Source: Eumeta japonica (taxonomy: Eukaryota; Arthropoda; Insecta; Lepidoptera; Psychidae). Taken from it: a stretch of DNA of 64,000 bases. Location of the stretch: NCBI GenBank assembly GCA_005406025.1, contig BGZK01000223.1, positions 372,001-436,000 on the forward strand, given 5' to 3'. Shown piece by piece: positions 12,190 to 24,036 of the stretch (position 1 is its first letter; each line of letters opens with the position of its first letter). Made by a program: the position numbers and the translations under genes. Under the pieces are notes generated by a model that was not told the origin of the DNA, did no database searches, and saw only the letters and a program-made list of their open reading frames with translations.

Positions 12190-14706
12190 ACAAGATACAA
12201 TCGTGGTTAAGATGAAAAAAAGGCAAATACACAAGAAAAATTGCGCAAGACAGAAAAATATGCAGAAATTAAGAACCTGAAATACAGACTACAAAGGAAG
12301 AAAGAAAAAAAACAATACCTTTTAAAAAGAGAAAAAAAATTCTTAGCATAAAGGAAATGATTGACAGACAAAAAAGAGAACAAAGGCGAAAATGGCGAAG
12401 AAATTCAAAAAAATATTTAAATAAATTAAAGGAACAAAAGAAAGTACAAAGTATTTTTTCTAAAAAATTCGCCAATCGTCAGCGAAACTGAAGACCAACT
12501 CCAACTCCAATTGTTGCAGATTCTGCAGCACGTGGTCCTTTGATGGAAATAGAACAACCAGAAAGTACGCAAAAATTGGTCGAAAGTCAAAGACAAACAC
12601 AACTAATTTCAAGTACTTCGAGCAATTTACGTTATAGGCCAAAAAAAAATTTCTAACTTGCAGAAAGAAATAGATAAACTAAAGGAGAGGGATAAGTTGA
12701 AAAAAAATGTACGATTAGCGAAATTTACAAAAAGTAAGGAATTCTATTGAACATACCATAGAAAAAAAATAGCAGATGAGATAATTAATGACGTAAAAGT
12801 TAATAAAACAAAAGAAGTAAAGAAGAAACTTACTGTTTTTACGAAATAGTCAACCGAGGAGTATCTGAAAAATATAAAGTCTTCCTAAAAAAAGAAAAGA
12901 AACCTGTCGTTAAAGGAATCGTTGACGATTCGAAGTTTAAAAAGTATAGAGTACTCCCAAAAGCAAATTTTGCTATAAAAAAGAAGTTATTAGGAAAAAA
13001 ATTGCAACAAAAGATAACAGCGGGGATAAAACGAAATATACAAAATTTTCTTTGAGAACACGTCAACAGTCAGGTAGCTCCTGGAAAAAATTAATATGTT
13101 GAAGTTAGTGGTACCAAAAAACAAAAGCGATTCTTGATTGAACCAAGAGTACCAAGGAAAGGACAAAAGGAAAAAGTTAAAAGAATGACATTATAAAAAA
13201 AACAGGAAGATACACCACGTAATATCATAAATAAATTAGAAAATTTTCTGACAGGTTTTTTCAAACATACTTTAAACATAACTGTACAATATTTAGCGGT
13301 CAAATAACTAAAATAAAGTTTATCTGCTAATAAGGTACTGTGCCATGTTGATTTCAGTGAAAATTATTTATTAAAAAACAATTTAGAAATCCAAAGTTTT
13401 CATTTCGGAAGCAGTCGACAACAAGTCCTGCATACGGGAATATTATATTATATAAACAGTGAAACTAAAAAAAAAAGACTTGCAAATCTTTTTGTATGGT
13501 GACTAAAAATACCAAGCACGATTCTTGAGCTATATGAGCACACCTTGAGTCGATTTTGAACATGATTCAAGAGTTAGTTTTGAACATGATTCAAGCCACT
13601 TTTCACAACAATTCATTTTTCCAAAATTTCAATTTTTGTGAGTCGCCTTCAAGTCAGTGTTGTAACCGATTTGTTTTTTATATGATGACAATGTTGAAAA
13701 AGCAAGTAGGACTTTGTCAAGGCTCAACGTTACAATCGACATCTGGTAATAATGATAATGTACTTGTGATGGAAATAACAGATTCCTCCGATGGAACTAA
13801 TGAAGGCCTATACAAACTTCTCGATGAACAAAATTCAAATGCACAAACAACATTTGATTATAAGAATGACAGTCTTGTGGTGGGCTCAACAGATTTCTTA
13901 ATCGATAGATCTATTGAAGCTCAGCACAAACCTGTCGATGAACAAGATACAATAGTTCAGTCACGGCCTGGTCAGTCAGTTCAGTCACAGTCAACGCCAT
14001 CACAATAATGATGACGTTGATATGAAATCAATAAATTATTTAAATGATACTACTATTGAAGCTGTGCACACACTTTTCAATAATAGTAGTTCAATGTACA
14101 TCGACCCTAAAACCATATTTAACAATATCGGAGATTTAAGATAATTCGATTTAATAACAGAAACTTTAAAGCCAGATAACGCAAACAATAAGTCCTTAAA
14201 AGTATTATCCAGCATTAGAGTAAACCACCGACGTTTTAGAGCTTATGGCCCTGAAACACGAGAATTCAGTTCCATTGACCAAACGGAATTCGAAAAATGT
14301 ATCCAAAGTCCAGTTCTCCAAGATTTCGTATATAATATCGAGAAGTCAATAATTGAATGTGATTTTAGTCCCCATCGAGATACATCTAATACCATGGACT
14401 GTCACCCTAAAGCCAACAAGGAAAATATAGATGGTGTTGAATTAAAATATGACATAGATAACTGGGTAATTGTTGAGTTCAAAACGAAAAAGGTTTAAAA
14501 TCATAGATAAGATGTGCAGTACACTAGAATATAAGATAAATTTCTGAAAAAAAGGACAGGGAAAGTCGATAAAGTTTAGTTGGCCAGAAATTAGCGACGA
14601 AGACGTCATTCCTGAATCTCATATTGTTAAGCTTCTAGAGCAGCCCGAACAATCTGGAAAAGGTCAATACACTTTTAAAAAATTACCAAATCTTAACTTC
14701 AAATAA
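12190..14706 (+). pseudogene. Decayed DNA-transposon-type protein remnant
   Basis: A run of broken plus-strand frames reads as one ancient protein. It starts with a Lys/Arg-rich N-terminus (12215-12460, including REQRRKWRRNSKKYLNKL and KEQKKVQSIFSKKFANRQR), then Ser/Thr/Gln-rich linkers and coiled-coil-like basic segments. A central block VDFSENYLLKNNLEIQSFHF followed by GSSRQQVLHTGILYYI lies at about 13350-13450. The C-terminal block FSWPEISDEDVIPESHIVKL then LEQPEQSGKG lies at about 14577-14665 and ends in a stop at 14706. The HTG block and the acidic FSWPE C-terminal block recur in a widespread uncharacterised transposon-like family of arthropods (recalled, not searched). The open frame at 13556-14008 is a piece of it. 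I found no terminal inverted repeats. Confidence 0.6.
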
Positions 14707-16900
14707 TTAACCAATTGAAATTAAACCATGTAATTAGAATCGTGAGTTGAGAGATTAATTTATAGACAAATTGCCTGATCCTGGGAATTCATTTCAATAA
14801 TTCTTTAATAAAATTTTATTACGTTCCAAACAGTGAAATGGAATGATTTTGTGAAACAACTTTAATATTAATCGAAATATAAAGAGTCCAAAATCAATAA
14901 TTAGAAAGAGAAACACATACACAGATGTAACACCTCAATATTTCACTACTGACTTCTGACTAAATTTATATAAAATTTATTTTGCAAAAGACAGACAGAA
15001 AACATTTTTTTTATCGCATGAATCTTCTTTATTTTCTAATTGATTTCAATTTGATTTTGACATTTTGTTATTTTACATTTTAGTTTGTTAAAACGTTTGA
15101 ATTTCCAGAATTAAGCAACTTCTCGATTATTTTAAGTTTGTTTTGCACAATGTTCCTACTAATAAAGAATTAAAAACAAGTCAGTTTTAGTTACAATTTT
15201 TATGTTTATGAAACACATTTTTGTATATTCCTAGATGTTTTAGAAATAGGTTACACAAAGTATTGAAAAACAATAATTATTGATATATTTCGAATCTACT
15301 TTTAAGGTTCCATTACAATATATTGCCTTTATTACCAAAGTTATTGCATAGGTAGGTTGCATTCGAACTTTTATTACTTACAGATTGTTCTACAAGTTTT
15401 CTGGCAGTAAATAAAACGTCATTACACATTTAAGATTTTTATTTACATACTGTTATAATTTATTACACTATAAAGAGATTACATAAAACTTTTAATAAGT
15501 ATATAAAATTTAATGGATTAACTCTATTTTAATCTAACATTTTTTACTACCTTCGATACTAAATAATTGCGCTCTTACAAATTTCATGACCCTCCGAACT
15601 TAACACTCAGTCCACATTTCATTACTTTCCACAGCCCCATAACACTCCATCGATTTTCTTGTATGGAAAATCATTTTCATGGACGCCCATCACATTATGT
15701 CTAGAAGCTGCAGGAATCATTCAACACATAAATTTTGTGAAATCAATAATAGAAAAAAGTGCCCCAATTTGGGGCGAAACGGTGGAATTACCCAGGTATT
15801 GAAAAACTGCAACTGAAATTGTAATGTCAAAAAAATACCAAGTTGCAATGCAAATGACTTTTACATTAATCGAAATACCATAGAATTCGACGGCAGCGCC
15901 ACCTTCAGCCACCATACACCTATTCCAAACACATACACCTACGCTGTCATCAGGTACATAAACCTTCTTGTTACCAATACAAAAACTATGATTTGTTCTC
16001 AGAAATTCAATTATTCGTGAAGTCTTCAGAAGGCCTAACGGTTAGTTAATCATTTAAAAAAAAATAATGGGTTGTGACAAGTGAAATTTTAAGGTTATAA
16101 GTTCTAATATGCGAAAAATAATTCGTTATAAAATTTAAAAAAATCCCAAAACCCAATCGTAAAGACACTTACCGGGTCCGATTATGAATCTAAATCGTTC
16201 AGAGATCTACTCACACACACATAAATAATCATCAGAATCGGTCTACTTGTTTAAGAGCACTTCAGTGACAAACACACGTACAGAAGAATTATATTCTTAC
16301 ATATAAAGATTTACCAATTGGTGTTTATATCTTTTGTTTCAATTCGCCGTTAGCGGCATTATATCTTTACAAGAGCTCAGCTATTTTATTACTTCGAATT
16401 CTATACATCTTATTATTACAGCTTTGCTTGTTAAAAAGATAACCTGGAACATAAAATAAGTATACCGTTCAAATTATTTTTTATAAGTAATCTTTATTGT
16501 ATATACTCGCATATTCATTGTACCAATATAATCTGAATCATAAATTCTGATCAAGCTCCTAACAAATCTCCAATTGCCTATTTATTGACCTGAAACCTAT
16601 GTGGTAAATAATAATGATATAATTTTCACAAATCGATGTAATTATTCAAAAAGAATTATGCCAATTTTAATTTTCATGACTTTTCTGGTATTGTATATTA
16701 TTTTTAAGCTTTCAATATTTTGAAATAAATTTATACGCCAAGTTTTCACACCTTAATTAAACAAAAAAAATTTCTGAAACAAAAAAAAATTGATGCGAAC
16801 TTAAACTTATTATGGGAATTACAGTAAAAGACCAAATGAAAAGAAAAATAGTATATTTATCGGAACAGATTCGTTGCTAATACATATTCTCATAAGTACA
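14707..16900. other. Non-coding spacer downstream of the secreted-protein pair
   Basis: AT-rich, with no recognised gene. An open frame at 15721-15915 (minus) is short and without context. The region immediately left of 16911 should carry the 3' UTR of the minus-strand gene, but no canonical AATAAA is close to its stop, so the transcript end is not placed. Confidence 0.4.
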
Positions 16901-16910
16901 ATTAAGTACA

Positions 16911-17873
16911 TCATTTATAAATGTTGTAATTGTACGGTACAGGCTTCGGATATGGATACACAGGTGGCTCATGCACTGGTTGCGGAGCGCAGTCTTCCCA
17001 CAACCACCAAATCAATACCAACATTTCTAGATTCACCAAAAGCAGAGATAGAACAGGTATGGTCAGCTTGCCAATCAAAGATTTGATGCTGGATTTAGCT
17101 TCCATCAATGGTTTTATTATACCGTTCACTATGAGATCCTTTAAAACTTTTAATTCTCCCAAGTTTTCGAATGTAGTCCCAGTAAGTAATGACAGTATCA
17201 GGCCTATCAATCCTCCAATTTTATTCGCTATCTTTGACGCGACCGGTTTCAAGTGAGTGGGTAGGTCTGGTACCTTTGCGATGAGTGGCTTGAAAATTGA
17301 CAATGGTTTAGAAGGCGCTGTCAATGCGGGATAGTGGCCGTACGTCGGTGGTACATAAGCCACGGGACTTTCAATGTAACGAGTCGGAGGCCAATATTCA
17401 TGCCCAATCGGAGCGGCGTACGTATAATCCATCGGAGGTTGAGCATAGCCAGGGTATCCGCCGTATTCATAGTCTCTTACAGTCGCAGAACGACCATGGC
17501 TTTGGTCATTTGAATGCTTCTCATGATCGTCGATTCCGAGGGCAAATAGCAAGTCGTGGATTGAGATAGTCGAATTCGTGTTCCTTACTTGTTCTTGAAG
17601 AGGTGCTCCAACGCTCGGTGCTTGAACTTCGACATTGCTTTGTGTTGAGGAACTCACTGCTTCGGCGACATTATGCAACATTTTCTGGTGCAATCGCTTT
17701 GGGATAGGCTCCATAAAATCCGAATGCAAACCTGGGATGAAGGGCGATTTCTCCGGTGGAACAGCGCGTAATTCGAAAGGCGGAAAATACACCACAGGAT
17801 CCCCAGGCACGGCCACGGTAGTGCCGAGACATAACAACGACCCGATAACGATGGACACGTGTTGGTACAACAT
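16911..17873 (-). CDS. Secreted or membrane-associated Pro/Tyr-rich protein, family unknown (320 aa)
   Basis: Intact single-exon frame. I choose the ATG at 17873, not the in-frame ATG at 17942, for two reasons. A TATA box (TATATAAG, minus strand, about 17930-17923) lies between them, and the downstream ATG gives a textbook signal peptide (MLYQHVSIVIGSLLCLGTTV, cleavage near residue 22). The mature protein has a polar region with NST sequons near residue 100, then a Tyr/Pro/Gly-rich stretch (YEYGGYPGYAQPP, YVPPTYGHYP). A ~100-residue amphipathic to hydrophobic part (about 190-295) ends in LVLIWWLWEDC, and a PVYPYPKPVPYNYNIYK tail follows. The layout recalls insect cuticle or extracellular-surface proteins, but I recognise no family. 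The upstream gene (18051-18734) lies on the same strand and also pairs a signal peptide with a hydrophobic core. Function is not assigned. Confidence 0.8.
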   Translation of the reverse strand: MLYQHVSIVIGSLLCLGTTVAVPGDPVVYFPPFELRAVPPEKSPFIPGLHSDFMEPIPKRLHQKMLHNVAEAVSSSTQSNVEVQAPSVGAPLQEQVRNTNSTISIHDLLFALGIDDHEKHSNDQSHGRSATVRDYEYGGYPGYAQPPMDYTYAAPIGHEYWPPTRYIESPVAYVPPTYGHYPALTAPSKPLSIFKPLIAKVPDLPTHLKPVASKIANKIGGLIGLILSLLTGTTFENLGELKVLKDLIVNGIIKPLMEAKSSIKSLIGKLTIPVLSLLLVNLEMLVLIWWLWEDCAPQPVHEPPVYPYPKPVPYNYNIYK

Positions 17874-17922
17874 TTTCAAATTTAATTGTATACGGTAATA
17901 CAGCGATATCGATTCGCATGCG

Positions 17923-17931
17923 CTTATATAC
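17923..17931 (-). promoter_or_regulatory. TATA box of the Pro/Tyr-rich protein gene
   Basis: Minus-strand GTATATAAG, about 50-57 bases before the chosen ATG. It predicts a transcription start near 17900 and a 5' UTR of roughly 27 nt. It excludes the more upstream in-frame ATG from the transcript. Confidence 0.6.
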
Positions 17932-18050
17932 CCGATTTGCATATGACTAATTATTGACTCGTGATTTTCAGAATGACGCGTGATCCACTGAACTAAATAA
18001 ACGCGACCTTACATTGCTCTAGATATTACTACTAAATAAACATTTTTTTC

Positions 18051-18734
18051 TTAATTTATGTCGACCCCGCTGACGCATTCTACTTGCATGCATCGCGCTA
18101 CTTCGTCACCGGCCAAAATATTTAGCAAGGTTGCCGAGTAGGAAGGGTCTTCTTCTACGTCTATTAAAGAAAATGCCGCAGCCGCGCCAATCTCGCTGGT
18201 CCAGCCGCCATTTATTGCTTTTCTTAAAACACAAGACACTCTTTCGGAACAGTTCGTTACCGTTCTGCCCTTGTGTTTATGTCCTTTTTTTCCTTTTCTT
18301 CTAAAATATTTAATCATTCTGGATATGAGAGGCCAAAGTATCAAAGCCTTCATTCCTATTTTGGTCACTAGCATCACAGTCACTGGTAACAGTAGCAATT
18401 TCGCACCAACAACTTTCAGAAACACAATAGCCACCGTGGCCAACATTATTTTCGCCGCACTAGCTAAAATACTTGCGAAAGATCCCAAAATGTCTGTTCT
18501 CGGACAATATGGCGAGTAGTATCCGGGATCCACGTAGGTCTTTCGTTGCGGTTCCGAAAAATAATTCGAAGCGCCGGTAAATAGGTCCATGAACGGTATA
18601 TTTTGTTGTGCGGACGGTGCCACTGTACTAAGGGGATTTCCATGCTCTTGCGCCGCAACGCATAACATAAAAAACAAGACGAACACGACAATCATACTTG
18701 ACAAAATGCTACCCGCCGAATACCACGAGACCAT
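18051..18734 (-). CDS. Secreted or membrane protein with Lys-rich linker and Cys-containing C-terminus, family unknown (227 aa)
   Basis: Intact single-exon frame. Residues 1-28 form a signal peptide or signal anchor (SSMIVVFVLFFMLCVAAQ). A polar segment follows with YVDPGYYSPYCPRTD. A long hydrophobic core (about 85-140, two possible membrane passes; KIMLATVAIVFLKVVGAKLL) comes next, then a basic linker RRKGKKGHKHKG. The C-terminal domain has four cysteines (NCSERVSC, then CMQVEC) around an AGDEVARC helix-like segment. It is head-to-tail with the gene at 16911-17873: its stop lies about 120 bp before that gene's TATA box. Both are GC-richer than their surroundings, as expected for selected coding DNA in this AT-rich region. 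Hydrophobic-core secreted proteins of this kind occur near insect cuticle genes (for example Osiris), but the diagnostic Osiris features are not visible. Function unknown. Confidence 0.8.
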   Translation of the reverse strand: MVSWYSAGSILSSMIVVFVLFFMLCVAAQEHGNPLSTVAPSAQQNIPFMDLFTGASNYFSEPQRKTYVDPGYYSPYCPRTDILGSFASILASAAKIMLATVAIVFLKVVGAKLLLLPVTVMLVTKIGMKALILWPLISRMIKYFRRKGKKGHKHKGRTVTNCSERVSCVLRKAINGGWTSEIGAAAAFSLIDVEEDPSYSATLLNILAGDEVARCMQVECVSGVDIN

Positions 18735-18817
18735 TTTAATAGCTCGTCCGTGAAATCTTGATTACGAGAACTAACGCTAGCGAAGAAATCGTATTTACCT
18801 GTGTAATGTAAATTAAC

Positions 18818-18862
18818 GGTCACGAGATCGGCGATCTGATTACAGGTCACTAGTTCGTGACC
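18818..18862. promoter_or_regulatory. Cluster of three GGTCAC nuclear-receptor-like half-sites
   Basis: GGTCAC at 18818-18823 and 18845-18850 and its reverse complement GTGACC at 18857-18862 lie 84-128 bases upstream of the 18734 ATG. The second and third form an inverted pair, GGTCAC-N6-GTGACC. A palindrome AGATCGGCGATCT sits between the first two. Half-sites of this type (AGGTCA core) bind insect nuclear receptors. A role in ecdysone-timed expression is inference only. Confidence 0.4.
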
Positions 18863-18869
18863 AACGAAA

Positions 18870-19500
18870 GTGGCTTACGGATATTCCAACGGCCGTAGAG
18901 CTTGACCCCCGGAATAGACAGATTTCACTTTATTTGTTTTAATAATAGCATATTAATTATGTCTTTATTGAAACAATGCAGTTATTTCTTACTAATAATT
19001 CATATACATAAATATTTTATTTGAAAATAAATTTCGTGCTATAAATGTAAATTATAATTACCGAGAAACTATAAAATAATCTCCTTAAAATAAAGTCAAT
19101 ACTTATTATAAATTACGTGTCCTCAAATTTTATTTTATTTATTTTACTAACTGTTTTAATTTATATACTACATTAAAATATATAAACAAACAATGAGATC
19201 TTATCATAAGATTTTTATTTATTTATTACATGTAGTGAAATATAAAACATTTAGATTGTATACTCGATTTAAACCTATATTCGATTGATAACAATAACTG
19301 TATTGTCAGAGGACAATACATATCCTGTACAGAGAAAGAGTATTGTTTTTATCTTTAAAACAATAAGTATGAGAACTAATTATAAATCCATTGCAGTAAA
19401 TATCAAATAATCAAGACTATACTAAAATTCTTACACAGCTATTATGGCTTACTGCATAAAAATCGTCTATCATAGCACATTATTGCAACAGGGAGGCTAA
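18870..19500. other. AT-rich spacer
   Basis: Nothing recognised on either strand. Confidence 0.4.
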
Positions 19501-19770
19501 AAACATTGTTTCCAGAGCGCCGCTTCTACACATGCGCAAATAATATGGCGGGAATACTAGCGCCAAATCATTTTGACATTAGGATAAACATAGGTTTTCG
19601 TAAATTTCGCTTAAATATTTACAATTCATCATTTTCAGAATTATATATCAAAACTTTCGTCACTTAACAGAAATTCTAATAGTTATTATGATGACAAATA
19701 AGTATCGAAACAAAGCTCGTGAAATAAATAACGTAAAACCCAATTCACCACCATGGTGTTCGTTAAGTAA
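19500..19770 (+). promoter_or_regulatory. Possible promoter and first exon
   Basis: A non-repetitive patch has ATGGCGGGAATACTAGCGCC, which holds two E2F-like cores (GGCGGGAA and GCGCCAAA) at about 19550-19575. About 180 bases on comes ACCACCATGGTGTTCGTTAA followed by a strong donor GTAAGTG (donor G at 19767). It could be the 5' exon of the SUN-domain gene: an acceptor-like TGCCTGTAG ends at 21094, 17 bases before that gene's ATG. The spliced leader would then carry a 13-codon upstream frame (ATG at 19753) overlapping the main start codon. No transcript evidence is available. Confidence 0.3.
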
Positions 19771-21111
19771 GTGAACTCTTTAATGACTATTTCCAAAAAG
19801 GTAGTTACACTGTTTGTTGACTTTAGATCATGTTATTTTCTTCTTTTCGTTGTTACCGTATTTTTATGTAAATAGGCCAACTTTAAACTTTCGCTTAATA
19901 CATCGTTAGATTTGTTTAATAACTGAATACTATATGAAAAATCCATTTATAGGCTATATTACAATTTTAAAATCTGGCATCTAATTGTTTCTCATTTATT
20001 AGCTTTTATTCGATTTAATAAATACAATATAATTGTTCGTCATCGGACAAACAATAAAACTGTTTAAGCAGTGACTAACGTTAAAATGAGAACAAAGCAT
20101 AGTAATGGTAACCCAAATACCATTTTGTAGGCCAAGCATTGCAGAATGCAAGTGGAGCATGTCGATACCTGCTCAGCAATTCTACCAATGCTTCATTATT
20201 GGAGCAATCAATTGTTATTAATGAGTAATTTGGTCATCATAACATATTGTGCAATGATTTTCTTTTGTGTTAAAAATATTCAGGTTTTTAGGACGGCAAA
20301 TACATGGCTTTTATTTTGCTTAATTAAACATGCTGAAAATTGTTCATCTCCAGAGTACAATTCCTAAGTTCGGAAAAAGACGAAGTGTTGCTTTTTAATT
20401 CTATGTATCTTTTATCTTATTTATCTTTCTATATTCAATCGGCTATATTTGCTTATTATTTCTAAACATTTAGTTTAAAAAAATGTTCATTACATTGTAC
20501 CCCAAAAAGGACGGTTTCCATAGAATAGTTGAGCATTTTTAATACATTTTTTTACAAAATTACAAAAACTATAAAATCATAGTTTAGAGCACATTAGCTT
20601 TGCATTCAATAAAATTATTTATTTACCATTATTTTGAGTACTGAATTAATTTAATTTTTGTACGTCAAATAAACAATTTCTCTAGTTATTCTATAACCAA
20701 TAAAAAATTAATGATAACATAGACTAATGCCTATTTCCTAAAAGGGTAAGAAAACTACATTTCCACATGATATGATGTGTTTGTTTGTTCCGTAAAACAA
20801 AAATTTATTATTTTACAATATTGTATTACAAACGAGAATTGTTTTGCAAAAACCGATAACACGAATTATTTTAATCGTTATTTTTAACCGATCGTTTGTT
20901 CAGGTTTTTCAAACTCTTCCCCTCTCTTTTCAAACGGGCTGTATAACATTTTATTTAACTTTATCTGTCGAAGATCGCAGGTCCTGAGCGCGCACTTTAC
21001 GCACAAAAGTTTATGGCTATTTTAGATGGAGATATCACAAACAAATAGGTTCATATTTCTTAGCATATTTTTTACGACCTTCCGCTGCCTGTAGGACAAA
21101 AACACGAGAAC
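19771..21111. other. Spacer upstream of the SUN-domain gene
   Basis: AT-rich. Apart from the acceptor-like site at 21094, no signal was seen. An open stretch following a TTTTGTAG acceptor-like site at about 20131 closes after about 30 codons and is not called. Confidence 0.35.
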
Positions 21112-23997
21112 ATGAAGCCTAGAAAACTTACTACCCCAACGTGGAGGCGTCGGTCTGCGAGTCCCCCTCGAGACGGTATATGGGAAATGCTTCGAGAAGG
21201 AAAGGGAACGAGCAATATGAGAAATGTTCCTTGTAAAAATTCTAAGACGAAATATTTAAAAATATGTATTATTTCTGTTTCGTTAACATTACTTTTAATT
21301 TTGATGGGTGAGTATATCAAAATTTTAATATCAATTGCATTAAATTAATAAAAATATTTACAATTACAATAATTAAAAAATGTCCTACTATTCCGTCAAG
21401 ATCATAATATATGTGTAAATAATCAAATGAGGCGTCACACCTGCAGCAGTAAAAGTATTAATCAGTCCAACAGCTCCTGTGACCGTTTATAGAATTGCTT
21501 TTATTATACAAAAATACTAACATTATCTATTTTCGTTTCTCTACAGTACAATATTTTAATTAAATTCTGGTAAAGTATGAGCGTATGCTCATAAATTCCC
21601 TTATGAAAACAAAAATAGGAAAAGAATTCACAAATCTCGTGATCTGCACGACCTTCGTGTACATTAAAAACCGGCCAAGTGTGAGTCGGGCTCGCGCACG
21701 AAGGGTTCCGTACCATTATGTACAACAATGGTATGGAATTTTATTTGTTAAATACCTATTAGAATTAAATCTGACTTTGCCGGCTGCGTGGCTAAAGAAA
21801 CATAATCCATTCAGCCAAATTGAGAAAAATTGGTAGGTAAGGTAATTATTGTTTGATTCACGAAACTTCGTGAAAATCACTGCAGTCGTCAGTCAGTGTT
21901 GTGGACACTCATTTCATAATTTGCGTATTCGATGTATCGAATAAAAAACATCGATATATATTCGATGATGAAATATTATCAATACATCGGTTCAAAACGA
22001 AGCAGCATCACTATACATCGAGTGTTTACAATACATCGATGTATAACGTCCATCTCTAAAGTGAATATATTACTAAATATTCTGTAAATATTTCAGGCAT
22101 CTACCTGTTGCCGTTATCTATATTAAGCGAAAACGAGCAAAAAAATCATGTTTGTTGTATCAGAGCCCCCCTTAAATAGTAATTTAATTTTAATGTAATT
22201 ATTTATTTTTAAAATGAATATATAACTAAATATTCTGTGAACACTTCAAACGTCTACCTGTTGCCGTTATCAATATCGAGCCAAAATGAGCAAAAAAATC
22301 ACGTTTGTTGCATGGGAACCCCCTTAAATATTATTTTATTCTGTTTTTTTAGTATTTGTTGTTATAGCGGCAACAGAAATACATCATCTGTGAAAATTTC
22401 AACTATCAGACTATCACGGTTCATGAGATACAGCCTGGTGACAGACGGACGGACGGAGAGCGGAGTCTTAGTAATAGGGTCCCGTTTTTTACCTTTTGAG
22501 TACGGAACCCTAAAAATGAACTAAATGACAAAAAAATACAAGGAGTAAAATAAAAATTACCCTAAATTGTTCCGAACGTCAAAAATATTTTTTTTTTTTG
22601 ATAATTTGATTTTTAATGATAATACGCATCTTTTGACATCTCAATTATTCAAATAGACCTAGTGCACACGAGACCAGAGTGAATTTGTATTTAGGCTGGA
22701 AATGATGCTCCTATATACACTAAAGAAACAATATTTTCAATTTAAAAAAACTATTACTCCCTATCAATATCCATTAATTACTATGTTACATTATAAAATT
22801 GTGCACAATATTCCTTTACGTTTTGCTCTATTTTTTACAATATGAACTAGAAAAACCATCGCAACGCATTTAAATCTCAAACGCCATCGTAATGTATGTT
22901 TCACATCGACTAGTATTTCCCTCCTGAAAAACATTAACACTTATGAATATCCAAGGAATTTAAAAGACTATCACAATTGATTGATCTTATTGACGCACAG
23001 CTACGATAGTAAGGTGTGAATTTTCAAAATTGGGAGTATAGTTTTATCACACTTTTTCATATTGATATACATATTTACACAGCTTTTTGATACTGATCTG
23101 ATTTTATCGTATTTTTTTATGTGTTCATAGTTAAATATGTGCTAATGCTACAAAGGATTCTGCGTCTTTTTAAAAATAAGAGAAATTATACCAAAAAACA
23201 TTTATACATAACATTTACCTTTGACCATTTTTTTTTCAGGTTTGTACTGGCCATCTTCAGAAACACGAAAAGCGGATTTAATACGTGAGTATGTTTTTGA
23301 AATCCAAATTGATTACATCCTTTTTTTATTATTGTGCTAGTTCAGAATATTACCGAAATGACTGCGTGTAAAATTCCAAATTAAACAATTGATCAGCTCG
23401 ATGGCCCGCATTAACGTAATTGATTAAACCTAACAATTTACCAAATGGAACATCATTCGATAAACTAATGGGGCGAGAATCCAGAAGCAAATGTATTATA
23501 TGTCAATTAACTCTATTTTTAACAATTCCATGGCTTTTTCCACAACCTATGAGACATTTTGAAAATATTGCTATACTCCTTTACACTTACCCATTTGTCT
23601 GATGTGATTTTTAGTGTATTTACTTGTAGCATTTTTAATATATATTTAATTCCGAAATATAATGACATTTTCTTAAAAAATGTTGTCAAATCACAAATAT
23701 TAAATGTGAGTAGACCATACAAATAAAACTTACATGCCATCAATAATTATTGTTTAAAAAAATAATTTTGCATGAGAGCTAGACACGTACAATTTCAAAC
23801 AATTCATGACCGTTTTTAAGGTAAATACTTCACAACGTCACAAGATAATTTATACCTTTACACTGGTAAAGGTATAAATTATCTTGTGTTCGAAGCGTCA
23901 CTGGACGCATCGAACGTAACCTATAAATTTAAGCTTTTTGATAAAGTGGTATTCGAATATATACTTAACAACAGACAGCCCAACATTGATTTTATAT

Positions 23998-24036
<39 letters not shown>

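Noticed and set aside
16930..17569. Plus-strand open frames at 16930-17256 and 17324-17569
   Set aside because: They lie antisense to the intact signal-peptide gene at 16911-17873 and have no signals of their own.
17671..17942. Minus-strand upstream ATG at 17942 and overlapping frame 17671-17919
   Set aside because: The TATA box at 17923-17931 lies downstream of the 17942 ATG, and only the ATG at 17873 gives a signal peptide. The second frame is out of phase with the gene.
18271..18691. Frames 18271-18519 (plus) and 18464-18691 (minus)
   Set aside because: Shadows of the intact gene 18051-18734.
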